Positions 53,479 to 63,540 of a stretch of DNA of 64,000 nt are shown piece after piece. The position numbers and the translations under genes were made by a program. Source of the stretch: Holophagae bacterium (lineage in GTDB: Bacteria; Acidobacteriota; Holophagae; Acanthopleuribacterales; Acanthopleuribacteraceae). Each line of letters begins with the position of its first letter. Position 1 is the first letter of the stretch. Under the pieces are notes generated by a model. The model was not told where the DNA came from, did no database searches, and saw nothing but the letters and a program-made list of their open reading frames with translations. Location of the stretch: positions 186,001 to 250,000 of the forward strand of contig JAJCXM010000003.1 of the NCBI GenBank assembly GCA_029263455.1, written 5' to 3'.

Positions 53479-56400
53479 TTGAAACATGTTCCATTACTAG
53501 ATAACAATGAACAAAAATTCATTAATCTGACGGAGCTAATAAATGAATCTGGCTTCAAGACGGTTGAGACACAAATCGAACAAGAGGACTGGGATCAAAT
53601 TAAGGCGATTCTTCCCGATTTAGAAGCCGGTCACTTATCTCCTCCAAAATTGATCATAGCGCGTCGAAACCCATCGTCATCTTCAGATACTGACATGCTG
53701 GTTGCAGTGGACGAATCCATGCTCCTTCGCGAACTGCGAGACAAACAGAAACACCTGAAACATGTGACTCAAGAGCTTAAACAGCGCGAACAGAGATTAC
53801 GTGCCATTCTAGATGCCGAGCCTGAATGCGTGAAGTTACTGGACAAGAACGGCATGCTGATAGACATGAATCCTGCAGGGCTGACCATGATCGAAGCGGA
53901 CTCGATCGATGAAGTCAAAAATCATTGCGTCTACCCGTTGATAAGCGAGCAGCACCGCAGTAAGTTCAGGGACTTAACTGAAAGAGTTTTTAAGGGCGAA
54001 TCGGGTGTCATGGAGTTTCAAATCATTGGTCTCAAAGGCTCGAAACTATGGCTAGAAACCCACGCCAACCCATTGCGCGACGAAGAGGGGAATGTTTGCG
54101 CCCTGCTGGGTGTCACTCGCGACATTACGGAACAGAAGCACACCAGTTTAGTGATCGAACAAACTCAAGTTCAGCTAAGAACCGCGTTGCAGGCGGCTGA
54201 GTCTAGTAAACACGAATTATCGATGCGCAATCAGGTGTTAAGTGCTTTGGCCGATTCCGCCACCGACCTGATGAAACACCCAAACTGGCGAGGTGGCATA
54301 AGCAGTATGTTGGCACGCTTGGGGAAAGCCACAAACGTAAGCCGTGTGTATTTGTTTGAGCTAAATAAAACACCCAACGAAGCGATCAGAGTCAGTCAAA
54401 GGGCCGAATGGAGCGCCGATGGTATCGAAGGACAAATCGACAACGCCGACCTGCAGAATATAGATATGGCCGCATCAGGATTTGAACATTGGACGAGCGA
54501 AATGGAGGCCGGCCGACCAGTAATTGCCTGTGTCAACGACATGCCCGTGTCAGAACGGCCCTTGTTAGAGTCGCAAGGCATCCTTTCATTGGCAGCCTTT
54601 CCCATCATGGTGGATGAGCGTTGGTGGGGTTTTATCGGATTTGACGATTGTGAGACCGAGAGAATCTGGTCTGACGCAGAAATTGACGCCTTACGAACAG
54701 CAACAGGGATACTATCTGCGGCTATCAAACGTAGCATCGCGTCGGGGACCTTATTAGAAAGCGAAACGAAATTTGCCGCCGCTTTTCAAATAAGTCCCTA
54801 CCCAATGAGGATCACGAGAATGGATGGCGTCCATGTTGAGGTTAACGATGCCTACTGTAAATTAGTTGGTTATCAGCCCCATGAAATGCTGGGCAAAACA
54901 TCACTTGAACTAGACTTGATCGACCCAGATTACCGGGAGAATCTGGTTGCCGAGATCAAAAACAAAGCCAATAAAATCGAGAACCTGGAACTCCAAATAA
55001 GGGTCCGTGATGGCAGTGACCGAAACATCATCATGTCGGTCGACTCAATTATGTTAGAGGGTGTACCCCACCGTATCTCTACATGCGTGGATGTGACTAA
55101 ACGAAAAATAGCTGAAGAAGCCCTTACCGAAAGTGAACGCCGCTTCCGCAATATCGTCGAAACCGCCACCGAAGGTATCTGGACATTAGGTCCTGATGGA
55201 CGTACAGATTTCGTCAATAAGCAGATGGCATCAATGTTAGGTGTCGAACCTAAAGACATGATCGGCAAGGAAATTAGCGTGTTCATGGATGAATCGTCAC
55301 GCATTGAGGCACTTAAGCTGATCGAGCGACGACGCCAGGGTATATCTGAACAACACGATTTAAAACTGAAACATGCTAACGGGCAGGATGTCTGGACAAG
55401 CATAAATACGAATCCCCTTCTCGACGAGCACGGTGAATTTGCCGGTGCCTTGGCCATGGTCACCGATATCACTGCTCAAAAACAGGACAAAGATGCTTTG
55501 CGTACCAACCAACAGCACCTGACTGCACTGATCAACACGGTTGAAGGCATTGTCTGGGAGGCCGATGCCAAGACCTTCCAATTTACGTTTGTAAGTCCAC
55601 GAGCAGAGCGCCTACTCGGCTACCCCATCGCTAGCTGGCTGGACGATCCACACTTTTGGGCAGACCACATACATCCCGATGACAGAGCAAAAGCGGTTCA
55701 GTACTGCACAGAGTCTACAAAAAAGATGTTGGACTACGAGTTTGAGTACCGCATGATGGCCGCTGATGGCAGCGTGGTTTGGTTACGAGATTTAGTTTCC
55801 ATTGTCATTGAAAACGGCGAGGCTGTTTCTCTTCGCGGTCTCATGGTGGACATCACGCAACGCATCAAAGACACGAACCAAATTAATCACCTTAATCGCG
55901 TCTATTCCGTCCTCAGCGACATCAATCAAACCATTGTCCGCGAACGAGACCCACAAATCATTATTGATGAGGCTTGTCGAATAGCCGTAGAAAAGGGTGA
56001 TTTCCGACTTGCCTGGATAGGATTTACAGACGATCAGCCGGATTCGCTTCGAATTGCTGCCCACTCTGGCGCATCCACGGAAACCATCACCATCATTGAA
56101 CAACTATTGTCTCAACCAAACCTAGGTTGCGTCTTTACAAAATCAGCGTTGGAGCAAAATCGGCGATCTGTTTGTTACGACATTGAGACCGATGAACGCA
56201 CAACTCCATGGCGACAGGCAGCTCTCGAAAGAGGATACAGGTCGTTGATTTCACTTCCTTTGAGTATAGAAGGTCGTTGTATTGGCAATCTCAATTTGTA
56301 CGCAGAGCAAGTGGATTTTTTCGATGATAAAGAGTGTCGGTTGCTTGACGAATTGGCTAATGACATTTCCTTTGCGTTAGATAGCTGTCAGAGAGATAAA

Positions 56401-58326
56401 GAACGAAGAATAGCCGTTGAACAGTTGAAAGTCAGCGAGCGCCGCTTTCGTGAACTCGCGGAAACCATCGACGAAGTATTCTGGATTGCTGACCCCAAAG
56501 TCGACCGACTTCTATATATTAGTCCTGCTTACGCTCGCGTTTGGGGGCGTTCATGTGAAAGTCTTTATGAAAAACCCCTCTCCTGGCGAGATGGTATTCA
56601 CCCCGATGATCGAGAACGCGTGCTTGAGGCCATTCGCCGCCGACCTATCGAAAATCATTATGACCTAGAATTTCGAATTATCCGCCCCAATGGCGATTTA
56701 CGTTGGGTTCGTGACTGGGCCATCCTTGTCTATAACGACAATGGCGACATCGAGCGAGAAGTCGGTGTTGCGCGCGACATCACCAAACAGAAGGACGCAG
56801 AGGAGGCATTACAAAAACGAGAGGAATACTACCGGCTTCTTATCGAAAACGCATCAGATCTCATAACCGTGATTAACTTTAAGGGCGAAATAAAATACCA
56901 AAGTCCTTCCATACAGCGCGTCCTAGGGATCCCTCACGTTGACATCATTGGCAAGAACCTTATCGATCTCATTCATGTAGACGACAAACCGTCGACTTGG
57001 GATGCCATCCAACGCATTATCGCTGATCCGACCACACAAGTTCCTTTTGAATACCGTGCCAAACATCTTGATGGCAGCTGGCACTTGATTCAAACCATGG
57101 GCCGGAATATTGTCGGCCAGTCAGAAGAAGGATTCATCGTCGTTAACTCTCGTGACATCACCGAGAATCGTCAATTGGAAAGACAGTTCAGACAAGCCCA
57201 AAAAATGGAGGCAATCGGTCAACTGGCGGGCGGTGTTGCACACGATTTCAATAACATATTGGCCGCCATTATGATGCAAGCTGAACTTGCATCCATGGAC
57301 AGCGATGTTGAAAAGAAGACCCAATCTGGCTTGCAGGAAATAATCAAGTACGCCGAGCGCGCCGCCGATCTTACCCGACAGCTCCTTCTGTTTAGTCGTC
57401 GACAAGTGATGCAACAACGCACGCTCGACCTCAATGAACTCGTCACCTCACTTATGAAAATGCTGCAGAGAATCATCGGCGAAGACATTCGTCTTCAACT
57501 GCATTTACACCCTGCCACTCTTATGGTTCATGCAGATTCCGGCATGCTTGATCAAATCTTGATGAATCTGGCCATCAACGCGCGCGACGCCATGTTTAAC
57601 GGCGGGCGACTCATCATTGAAACTGGCAGCCTAATTTTGCAGAAAGCCATTTCACATCATGAAGGTGCTGTTGCTGCAGGCGAATACCATTGGTTCAGCG
57701 TAAGCGACAACGGCGCAGGGATTCCCCCAGAAGTGCTTCCTCACATTTTTGAACCCTTTTTTACGACCAAAGAACCAGGCAAAGGCACTGGTTTAGGATT
57801 GGCGACCGTCTTCGGCATCGTTAAGCAACACAACGGTTGGATAGATGTGACCAATCAAACCGGCGGTGGCACCGCGATAACGGTTTACCTGCCCATAAAC
57901 GCCGCAAATCCAGGACCACTCAAAAGCACATTGCTAACGTCAAAGCCAAAAGGCGGATCTGAAACAATCTTGTTGGTTGAGGACGCACCAGCTGTGCGTA
58001 AACTATCCAACGAAATACTTCAGCGTAATGGATATCAAGTATTGAATGCATGCGACGGTGAAGAGGCGTTAGAAATCTGGCGTACACAACGCGATAAAAT
58101 TTCACTGCTGTTTACTGATATGGTGATGCCGGGTGGTATTACAGGCCAAAAACTCGCACGCCTCCTAAAGGCCGATGACCCTCACCTAAAAGTCGTCTAT
58201 AGCAGCGGTTACAGTCGCGAAAACGCTGGCAAAGATTTAGAACTTCGACCCGGAGAAAACTTCGTACAAAAGCCTTATCATCCAGATCAGCTGTTAGCAA
58301 CCATACGGCACTGCCTGGACGAATAG
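53479..58326 (+). CDS. multi-PAS/GAF hybrid histidine kinase
   Basis: This is a cytosolic sensor of about 1615 residues with no signal peptide or membrane helix. I start it at TTG 53479, which has SD GAGGAG 6 nt upstream, rather than GTG 53461 six codons earlier. At least five PAS domains (for example YQSPSIQRVLGIPHVD) alternate with two GAF domains (GGISSMLARLGKATNVSRVY; DFRLAWIGFTDDQPD). The HisKA phospho-acceptor is in GGVAHDFNNILAA near 1255. The HATPase has NGAGIPPEVLPHIFEPFFTT and GTGLGLATVFGIVKQ. A C-terminal receiver has its Asp in LLFTDMVMPGG near 1547. It senses several intracellular cues, perhaps redox or small ligands. No separate response regulator lies nearby. Confidence 0.95.
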   Translation: MKHVPLLDNNEQKFINLTELINESGFKTVETQIEQEDWDQIKAILPDLEAGHLSPPKLIIARRNPSSSSDTDMLVAVDESMLLRELRDKQKHLKHVTQELKQREQRLRAILDAEPECVKLLDKNGMLIDMNPAGLTMIEADSIDEVKNHCVYPLISEQHRSKFRDLTERVFKGESGVMEFQIIGLKGSKLWLETHANPLRDEEGNVCALLGVTRDITEQKHTSLVIEQTQVQLRTALQAAESSKHELSMRNQVLSALADSATDLMKHPNWRGGISSMLARLGKATNVSRVYLFELNKTPNEAIRVSQRAEWSADGIEGQIDNADLQNIDMAASGFEHWTSEMEAGRPVIACVNDMPVSERPLLESQGILSLAAFPIMVDERWWGFIGFDDCETERIWSDAEIDALRTATGILSAAIKRSIASGTLLESETKFAAAFQISPYPMRITRMDGVHVEVNDAYCKLVGYQPHEMLGKTSLELDLIDPDYRENLVAEIKNKANKIENLELQIRVRDGSDRNIIMSVDSIMLEGVPHRISTCVDVTKRKIAEEALTESERRFRNIVETATEGIWTLGPDGRTDFVNKQMASMLGVEPKDMIGKEISVFMDESSRIEALKLIERRRQGISEQHDLKLKHANGQDVWTSINTNPLLDEHGEFAGALAMVTDITAQKQDKDALRTNQQHLTALINTVEGIVWEADAKTFQFTFVSPRAERLLGYPIASWLDDPHFWADHIHPDDRAKAVQYCTESTKKMLDYEFEYRMMAADGSVVWLRDLVSIVIENGEAVSLRGLMVDITQRIKDTNQINHLNRVYSVLSDINQTIVRERDPQIIIDEACRIAVEKGDFRLAWIGFTDDQPDSLRIAAHSGASTETITIIEQLLSQPNLGCVFTKSALEQNRRSVCYDIETDERTTPWRQAALERGYRSLISLPLSIEGRCIGNLNLYAEQVDFFDDKECRLLDELANDISFALDSCQRDKERRIAVEQLKVSERRFRELAETIDEVFWIADPKVDRLLYISPAYARVWGRSCESLYEKPLSWRDGIHPDDRERVLEAIRRRPIENHYDLEFRIIRPNGDLRWVRDWAILVYNDNGDIEREVGVARDITKQKDAEEALQKREEYYRLLIENASDLITVINFKGEIKYQSPSIQRVLGIPHVDIIGKNLIDLIHVDDKPSTWDAIQRIIADPTTQVPFEYRAKHLDGSWHLIQTMGRNIVGQSEEGFIVVNSRDITENRQLERQFRQAQKMEAIGQLAGGVAHDFNNILAAIMMQAELASMDSDVEKKTQSGLQEIIKYAERAADLTRQLLLFSRRQVMQQRTLDLNELVTSLMKMLQRIIGEDIRLQLHLHPATLMVHADSGMLDQILMNLAINARDAMFNGGRLIIETGSLILQKAISHHEGAVAAGEYHWFSVSDNGAGIPPEVLPHIFEPFFTTKEPGKGTGLGLATVFGIVKQHNGWIDVTNQTGGGTAITVYLPINAANPGPLKSTLLTSKPKGGSETILLVEDAPAVRKLSNEILQRNGYQVLNACDGEEALEIWRTQRDKISLLFTDMVMPGGITGQKLARLLKADDPHLKVVYSSGYSRENAGKDLELRPGENFVQKPYHPDQLLATIRHCLDE

Positions 58327-58454
58327 TTGGCCAAACTAAATATCTTTCGTCTAACGGCCTAGATACGTCTGGAAACCTTGCACGTGCGACAAAGCCAGGA
58401 GACTGTTAGAATGCCGCTTTGCTTTGGCAGCCTTTAATGTCCACGGGAGAAAAC

Positions 58455-59396
58455 ATGTCCATACCTCGAATCGATTTGATGCAATTTAAGCAAGGCAGTG
58501 CAAATGACCGCATACATTTTGTCGAAACATTGGGTCAGTCCCTGCAGTCGTTTGGCTTCTTTAAACTAACCGGTCATGGTCTAAACAAATCCCTGGTCGC
58601 CGAAACCTATTTGGCCCACGAACGCTTTTTCGCCTTGGATGAGGGGCTTAAAATACCCTACGATCGAGCGAAAGGCGGCCAACGCGGATACACACCGTTT
58701 GGACGTGAAAAGGCGAAAGACAGCCAAGAGCCCGACCTCAAAGAGTTCTTCCATGTCGGTCAAGAACTCGCATCCAACGACCCCTATTTTGATGTGTATG
58801 GCCACAATATTTGGCCTGATGAAGTTCCCGAAATGAAGGCGCTGTCAAATCAATTGTTTGCAGCGATGGAAGCTATTGCTTCCGATTTACTCATAGCGTT
58901 GGCCATTTATTTCGATATCGACGAAGGCGTGTTTGCCAACATGATGGTGAACGGCAATCATGTGTTGCGAAGCATTCACTACCCGCCCATAACAGACCAC
59001 CACAATACAAACGCGATCAGAGCTGCCGCCCATGAAGACATCAACTTGATCACGCTACTCATCGAGTCAAAAGGCCAGGGGCTCGAACTATTAACTGCTG
59101 ACGGTAACTGGCTCCCGATTGACGCCCTGGAGGGCGACATCGTGGTCGATTCAGGAGACATGTTGTCTCGCGTTTGCAACGGCGAAGTCCCGTCAACGAC
59201 GCATCGAGTGGTAAATCCGCCCGGTCACGCCAATGTCTCACGTTACTCGATGCCCTTTTTTGTGCATCCATTTCCCAGTTGCGACCTCACCGTCCTTGAC
59301 CGTTTCGTAAGTGCCGAAAAGCCAGCCCAGTTCCCGCCCACCACCGCGCATGCATTCCTAACTGAACGCCTAAAACAGATCGGTCTCATCTCCTAG
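58455..59396 (+). CDS. 2-oxoglutarate/Fe(II) oxygenase, isopenicillin-N-synthase type
   Basis: The start is taken at ATG 58455 (313 aa), with SD GGGAG upstream; a frame from 58419 adds twelve residues. The fold is read from QSFGFFKLTGHGL in the N-terminal DIOX_N region, the iron-binding HEDINLITLL (His-x-Asp), the distal His in TTHRVVNPPGH and the 2OG-binding RYSMPFF. The iron and co-substrate sites are complete. The family oxidises small molecules in primary and secondary metabolism; the substrate is unknown. The product lacks an export signal. It follows the kinase gene after 128 bp on the same strand. Confidence 0.92.
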   Translation: MSIPRIDLMQFKQGSANDRIHFVETLGQSLQSFGFFKLTGHGLNKSLVAETYLAHERFFALDEGLKIPYDRAKGGQRGYTPFGREKAKDSQEPDLKEFFHVGQELASNDPYFDVYGHNIWPDEVPEMKALSNQLFAAMEAIASDLLIALAIYFDIDEGVFANMMVNGNHVLRSIHYPPITDHHNTNAIRAAAHEDINLITLLIESKGQGLELLTADGNWLPIDALEGDIVVDSGDMLSRVCNGEVPSTTHRVVNPPGHANVSRYSMPFFVHPFPSCDLTVLDRFVSAEKPAQFPPTTAHAFLTERLKQIGLIS

Positions 59397-59964
59397 AGGC
59401 AAGTCTCCCCAGCGTTACGACCGGGGCTAAATTCTGTTGTCTCCGAGGCAAGACCACGGCACTCAAGGTAATCAACACCAGCTCAAACCTCGGGGATGTC
59501 GGACTGACGTTTTGGATGGACGAGAGTTTCGATACTTTTGCTTCGTAGTGACCCACAACTCGAACATCTTCAATGTTTTAGTTATGGAAACTAGAGGTGT
59601 CACGGCTGCGGTAAGTTGGTATATTGGCTAACAGCCGTACCTACATCCATTCAGAGGTCCTTTGCCTCCTGTTTTCGATATATTATCGAACGCCTGATTG
59701 TCTAATGTTTCGACCGAACAACGTATTAGCACTAATGAAACGGCCTTGTCTCGTTCGCGATGTCAATCAGATCCGTTCAAACAAATACTTGGGGATTTCT
59801 GAGACTAAAGCGGACCCTCCTCATGCAGTTGCGGTACCGACACCTGCTCTACTCTGGGATTGGTGGCCTTGCAAATAAGCTCATCAAAGGCTCAGAACGT
59901 TCTCACCCCGATCACAGTTCCTCTAAGTTATCTTTAGGCCGAAATCAAAACTTGAGGCAAAACA
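59397..59964 (+). other. 568-bp region without a convincing gene; contains a 17-bp dyad
   Basis: Short overlapping reading frames exist (59437-59631, 59624-59878, 59760-59972), but none has an SD, a signal or a recognisable motif. They could be a decayed gene or ordinary non-coding DNA. At 59674-59690 there is a perfect palindrome, TTCGATA-TAT-TATCGAA. A weak C4/G4 hairpin near 59407-59426 may be the dioxygenase terminator, but no U-tract follows. Base composition looks like the neighbours. Confidence 0.5.
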
Positions 59965-60534
59965 ATGAATGAGCAAATCAAAAATATTGGACGAACTATT
60001 AATCGATTGAGAATCGGCGCCTGGACAGCTGCCGCTCTACTATTACTCCTACCCTTGATCGCCATGCAATTTACTGATCAAGTTCGTTGGGACCTGGCCG
60101 ATTTCGTCGTCTTCGGCGGCATGCTCTTGGCTGCCGGTGCCACCTTGGAATTAGCCACGAGAATGACGGCCAACATCGCGTACAGGTCCGCCTTCGCTAT
60201 CGCAATCGCAGCAGGTTTCTTTATGATCTGGGTCAACGGAGCGGTAGGTATAATCGGCAATGAAAACAACCCAGCAAACTATATGTTTGTTGCCGTGCTG
60301 GCCGTGGCAATCATCGGCGCAATCAGCTCCCGCTTCAAAGCGCACGGCATGGCTCTGACGATGGTGGCAACGGCCCTAAGTCAGGCATTAGTCGCTTTAA
60401 TTGCCTTGTTCGCCGGGCTAGGCTCCGCAAGTCCAAGTTGGCCCAAGGGCTTCTTAATAATCACCTTTATCTTCATTGCCATGTGGCTCATTTCGGCCTG
60501 GCTATTTCGGAACGCAATTCGGTCGCAAATATAA
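59965..60534 (+). CDS. conserved small polytopic membrane protein
   Basis: This 189-residue protein has about five hydrophobic helices (WTAAALLLLLPLIAM; FVVFGGMLLAAGATLELA; SAFAIAIAAGFFMIWVNGAV; FVAVLAVAIIGAISS; LIITFIFIAMWLISAWLF). It carries the conserved WVNGAVGIIGNENNPAN followed by the RFKAHGMA segment of an uncharacterised bacterial family. The function is unknown. ATG follows GAGG at 8 nt. No operon partner: the 165 bp to the next gene include its own SD. Confidence 0.75.
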   Translation: MNEQIKNIGRTINRLRIGAWTAAALLLLLPLIAMQFTDQVRWDLADFVVFGGMLLAAGATLELATRMTANIAYRSAFAIAIAAGFFMIWVNGAVGIIGNENNPANYMFVAVLAVAIIGAISSRFKAHGMALTMVATALSQALVALIALFAGLGSASPSWPKGFLIITFIFIAMWLISAWLFRNAIRSQI

Positions 60535-60699
60535 CGAAATAATAGAGTTATGCTGACTGTTCTTTCAAAACGCTGTGACTAATTACTTCTGCGCGCTGTA
60601 TGTCATTAATTGCTTCTCAGGGATCTCGATAGTCTTCAAGTACAGTAAATTCACACGCACTCTTTTCGAATCGGGTTAGTATCAAATAAAGGAGCTAAC

Positions 60700-63510
60700 A
60701 TGGTTCACTGGTTTATCTGCATATGCACTTTTGTGGTCCTCACGGCCACTCCGATCATGGCTCAGGTCAATCAATACATCTCTGTGGGCGTAGACCCCCC
60801 ATCCATGCAGATCTGCCAGATATCTCCACAATTTTGTTCGCTGTTTAGTGAGTTCGATTCCGAAAGCAGCCCTGCGGGACTGGTGCGCGGATTTGACGGT
60901 TGGTTTTATGTGGCCGATCGCACAAAGAACACAGTATGGCGTGTCGATAAATCCGGCAAACAGGTTATGCCCTTTATCTTGCCAGGCACCGGGGGCTTAT
61001 CGGAACCGACTGACCTAACATTTGGAAAGGATAACCAGCTCTATGTTGCCAGCGCTGGCACCAACGCAATCTTGCGTTTCGATGGCTTTTCGGGCGACTG
61101 GATTGAAACATTCATCGCCGAAGGTTCATCCGGTCTAGAACGGCCACGTGGACTCGCATTCGCCAATGATGATCTATTCGTATTGAACGGCGTCGCTCCC
61201 TTTCTTTTGGTCTTTAACGGCCAAACAGGTGAATTCAAACAGTCTATTGCAGATACAGGTAACTTAGTACAACCCAACGACTTGACTTATGGTCCCGATG
61301 AGATGCTCTACGTCAGCGATCTCGAGTTAAGCGAAGTCCTGCGGTTTGAGCCGCGAAGTTTGCGTTTGTGGGACACCATCGCCTTATCGGGCCCAGCCAG
61401 TTCGGTTGCGTTCGATGACGATCATCGGCTCATTTGGACCGCAGAGAACGCCAGGCTCTTCCACATACAGGGACTAGGAACATCGTTTTCAGTTCCCCAT
61501 GTACCTACTTCATCCATTGATACCGTCCCTGCTGCAAGCCCGATGCAATGGCGAATGATATTCCCGTGGATCTCCAACAATGCTCAATTCGACAGTATTT
61601 TGGTGGTCCAGAATCTGTCTGACGAGGCCATCACCATCGACCTGACGGCACGACGAATTGATGGCCCAGCCGCGTTCACAAAGAAACTCATCCCTGCGCA
61701 CGGTTTCTTACGCGAAAAGGCCGCAACTCTATTTCCAGCGCTAGGCGAAGGAAAGGGCTTCAGTGTAGAAATTCTCTCGAGTACACAACGCTTTTCAGGC
61801 GTGTGGGTTACCAACAACCTCGAGGCCGCTTCGGGCATGTCGCCGGCTCAAGGAGTTGGCATAAAAATACCCTTCAACGCAGACGAATCGAATATTCGGG
61901 CGGGTCAACACATAACTTTTGGTTACCTACCCGTCACGCTGGGACTCACATCGGCACCCGTTATCGTCAATCTCGGCGACTCCCCTATCGACGTCACGCT
62001 TTCATTTTACGACCGCAACGGGGAGCTGCTACTGCGCGACTCCGACAGGTTGCGTGACTTGTCTTCAATGCGGCCCTTTGCAGCAGTCGTCAATCAGCTC
62101 GTAAACACCTCTCAGGGCGACGTTTACGTCACCGCCTCATCGCCAGGAAATCTCATAACAGGCGTCAGTTTTGTTTTCAACCAGGGCTCGGAACCTGCCA
62201 TAGGCAATGTAACCGCTTTTGAGCCAACAACCACTCAGAACGAAAATGTGCAATGGCTGATCACCGATGGCAAGGAGCTGAGAAACGCCGACCCCGCCGA
62301 CGAAGACTTTTCAGACCTCGAAGCACTAAGGTCGAAAATCGGGGATGCGAAGCTAGTCATGTTAGGCGAACAAACCCACGGCGATGGCACCACCTTCCTC
62401 ATGAAAACGAGGCTTATCAAGTTCCTACATCAAGAGATGGGATTTGAAGTGATCGCCTTCGAAAGTGGGCTCTATGATTGCCGAAAGGCTTGGCAGCAAT
62501 TCGTCGATGGCGAACAAGCAGAAACAGCATTTGCCCGTGGCGTCTTACCCATTTGGTCCTGGAGCCAACAGCTCATTCCGTTGGCCAATTACCTGGCCGA
62601 AAACGCACACAGCGAATCGCCTCTGGAACTGGCTGGCTTCGACCTGCAATTCACAGCCAGCGCATCACAAGGCCTCCTACAAGATCTAAATACGTATCTG
62701 GCTGCCATCGGATCTCAGGTACGGTTCGACAGTGACTGGGACACATTCGACGATGTGGCCGTTGGTCTTTCAGAGAATAGATACTTCAACGCGCCCGGTC
62801 CTTCGAACTTAGAGTTAGAGGGGTTCACTTCCATTTTGGCTCAAATCAGAGCCGATATTTTTTCCAAGGGCGGTGGTCATGTAGACACGCCTTTTTGGTC
62901 GCAAATGATGCTCAGTTTTCAGGTTTACGCCAACCGTGTCTGGAGTCGTGACATCCAAGGAGCACCACCATCAAGTCGGCAGGTCAGCGATCTACGCGAT
63001 ATCACCATGGGCCACAATCTGGTGGCCTTGGTTGAAAAGATCCACGCCGGCAAAAAGGTGATTGCTTGGGCAGCCTCCCGCCATACTGCAACTCAACTTG
63101 CTGCCCAATTCAAGGATCCCAGTGATGGCAACCTCGTTTTCGAAAGTGATTTGATCGCCATGGGCGACATCGTCAAAACGGAGCTGGGCGATCAATGTTA
63201 TTCAATCGGCTTCACTGCCCGCGACGGAACCGGTGGAACCGTATTTGGATCCCCCTTCGATATTGCACTGCCGCAGCCTGGCGATTTGGAAGAGCTGATC
63301 CATAGGATTGGCGCCGAATATCTGTTTCTAGATTTTCGTCAGCGATCACAGGGTGGACTGTGGCTTAGCGATGAAATGGTTAGTCGGCCATTAGGGTACG
63401 CGCGCATCCAAGCGGATTGGACGCAAGTCTTCGATGCCATGATCTACACTAGGACCATGGTACCAAGCGACCTCAATCCAGCTTTTGCCAAGGGGAAGCA
63501 AGACGAATAG
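60700..63510 (+). CDS. secreted propeller / beta-sandwich / erythromycin-esterase-like protein
   Basis: This 936-residue protein has a signal peptide (MVHWFICICTFVVLTATPIMAQ). It has NHL-like repeats at about 40-245 (LVRGFDGWFYVADRTKNTVW; PTDLTFGKDNQLYVASAGTN), then the beta-sandwich module at about 280-510 (IFPWISNNAQFDSILVVQN). The C-terminal domain from about 520 has GEQTHGDGTTF near 556 and GFEVIAFESGLYDC. These match the erythromycin-esterase family's catalytic His/Glu pattern (GExTHG; ..E). That family hydrolyses macrolide lactone rings, but many members act on other esters or are of unknown function. The domain order propeller-module-esterase is unusual. SD AAAGGAG about 5 nt before ATG. 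Confidence 0.85.
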   Translation: MVHWFICICTFVVLTATPIMAQVNQYISVGVDPPSMQICQISPQFCSLFSEFDSESSPAGLVRGFDGWFYVADRTKNTVWRVDKSGKQVMPFILPGTGGLSEPTDLTFGKDNQLYVASAGTNAILRFDGFSGDWIETFIAEGSSGLERPRGLAFANDDLFVLNGVAPFLLVFNGQTGEFKQSIADTGNLVQPNDLTYGPDEMLYVSDLELSEVLRFEPRSLRLWDTIALSGPASSVAFDDDHRLIWTAENARLFHIQGLGTSFSVPHVPTSSIDTVPAASPMQWRMIFPWISNNAQFDSILVVQNLSDEAITIDLTARRIDGPAAFTKKLIPAHGFLREKAATLFPALGEGKGFSVEILSSTQRFSGVWVTNNLEAASGMSPAQGVGIKIPFNADESNIRAGQHITFGYLPVTLGLTSAPVIVNLGDSPIDVTLSFYDRNGELLLRDSDRLRDLSSMRPFAAVVNQLVNTSQGDVYVTASSPGNLITGVSFVFNQGSEPAIGNVTAFEPTTTQNENVQWLITDGKELRNADPADEDFSDLEALRSKIGDAKLVMLGEQTHGDGTTFLMKTRLIKFLHQEMGFEVIAFESGLYDCRKAWQQFVDGEQAETAFARGVLPIWSWSQQLIPLANYLAENAHSESPLELAGFDLQFTASASQGLLQDLNTYLAAIGSQVRFDSDWDTFDDVAVGLSENRYFNAPGPSNLELEGFTSILAQIRADIFSKGGGHVDTPFWSQMMLSFQVYANRVWSRDIQGAPPSSRQVSDLRDITMGHNLVALVEKIHAGKKVIAWAASRHTATQLAAQFKDPSDGNLVFESDLIAMGDIVKTELGDQCYSIGFTARDGTGGTVFGSPFDIALPQPGDLEELIHRIGAEYLFLDFRQRSQGGLWLSDEMVSRPLGYARIQADWTQVFDAMIYTRTMVPSDLNPAFAKGKQDE

Positions 63511-63540
63511 AGTTGCAATGGATAGAAACGGGGTATATTC

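Noticed and set aside
59397-59964. Short open frames of 60-84 codons after the dioxygenase gene
   Set aside because: No SD, no recognisable motifs and no conserved ends; could be non-coding or gene remains.
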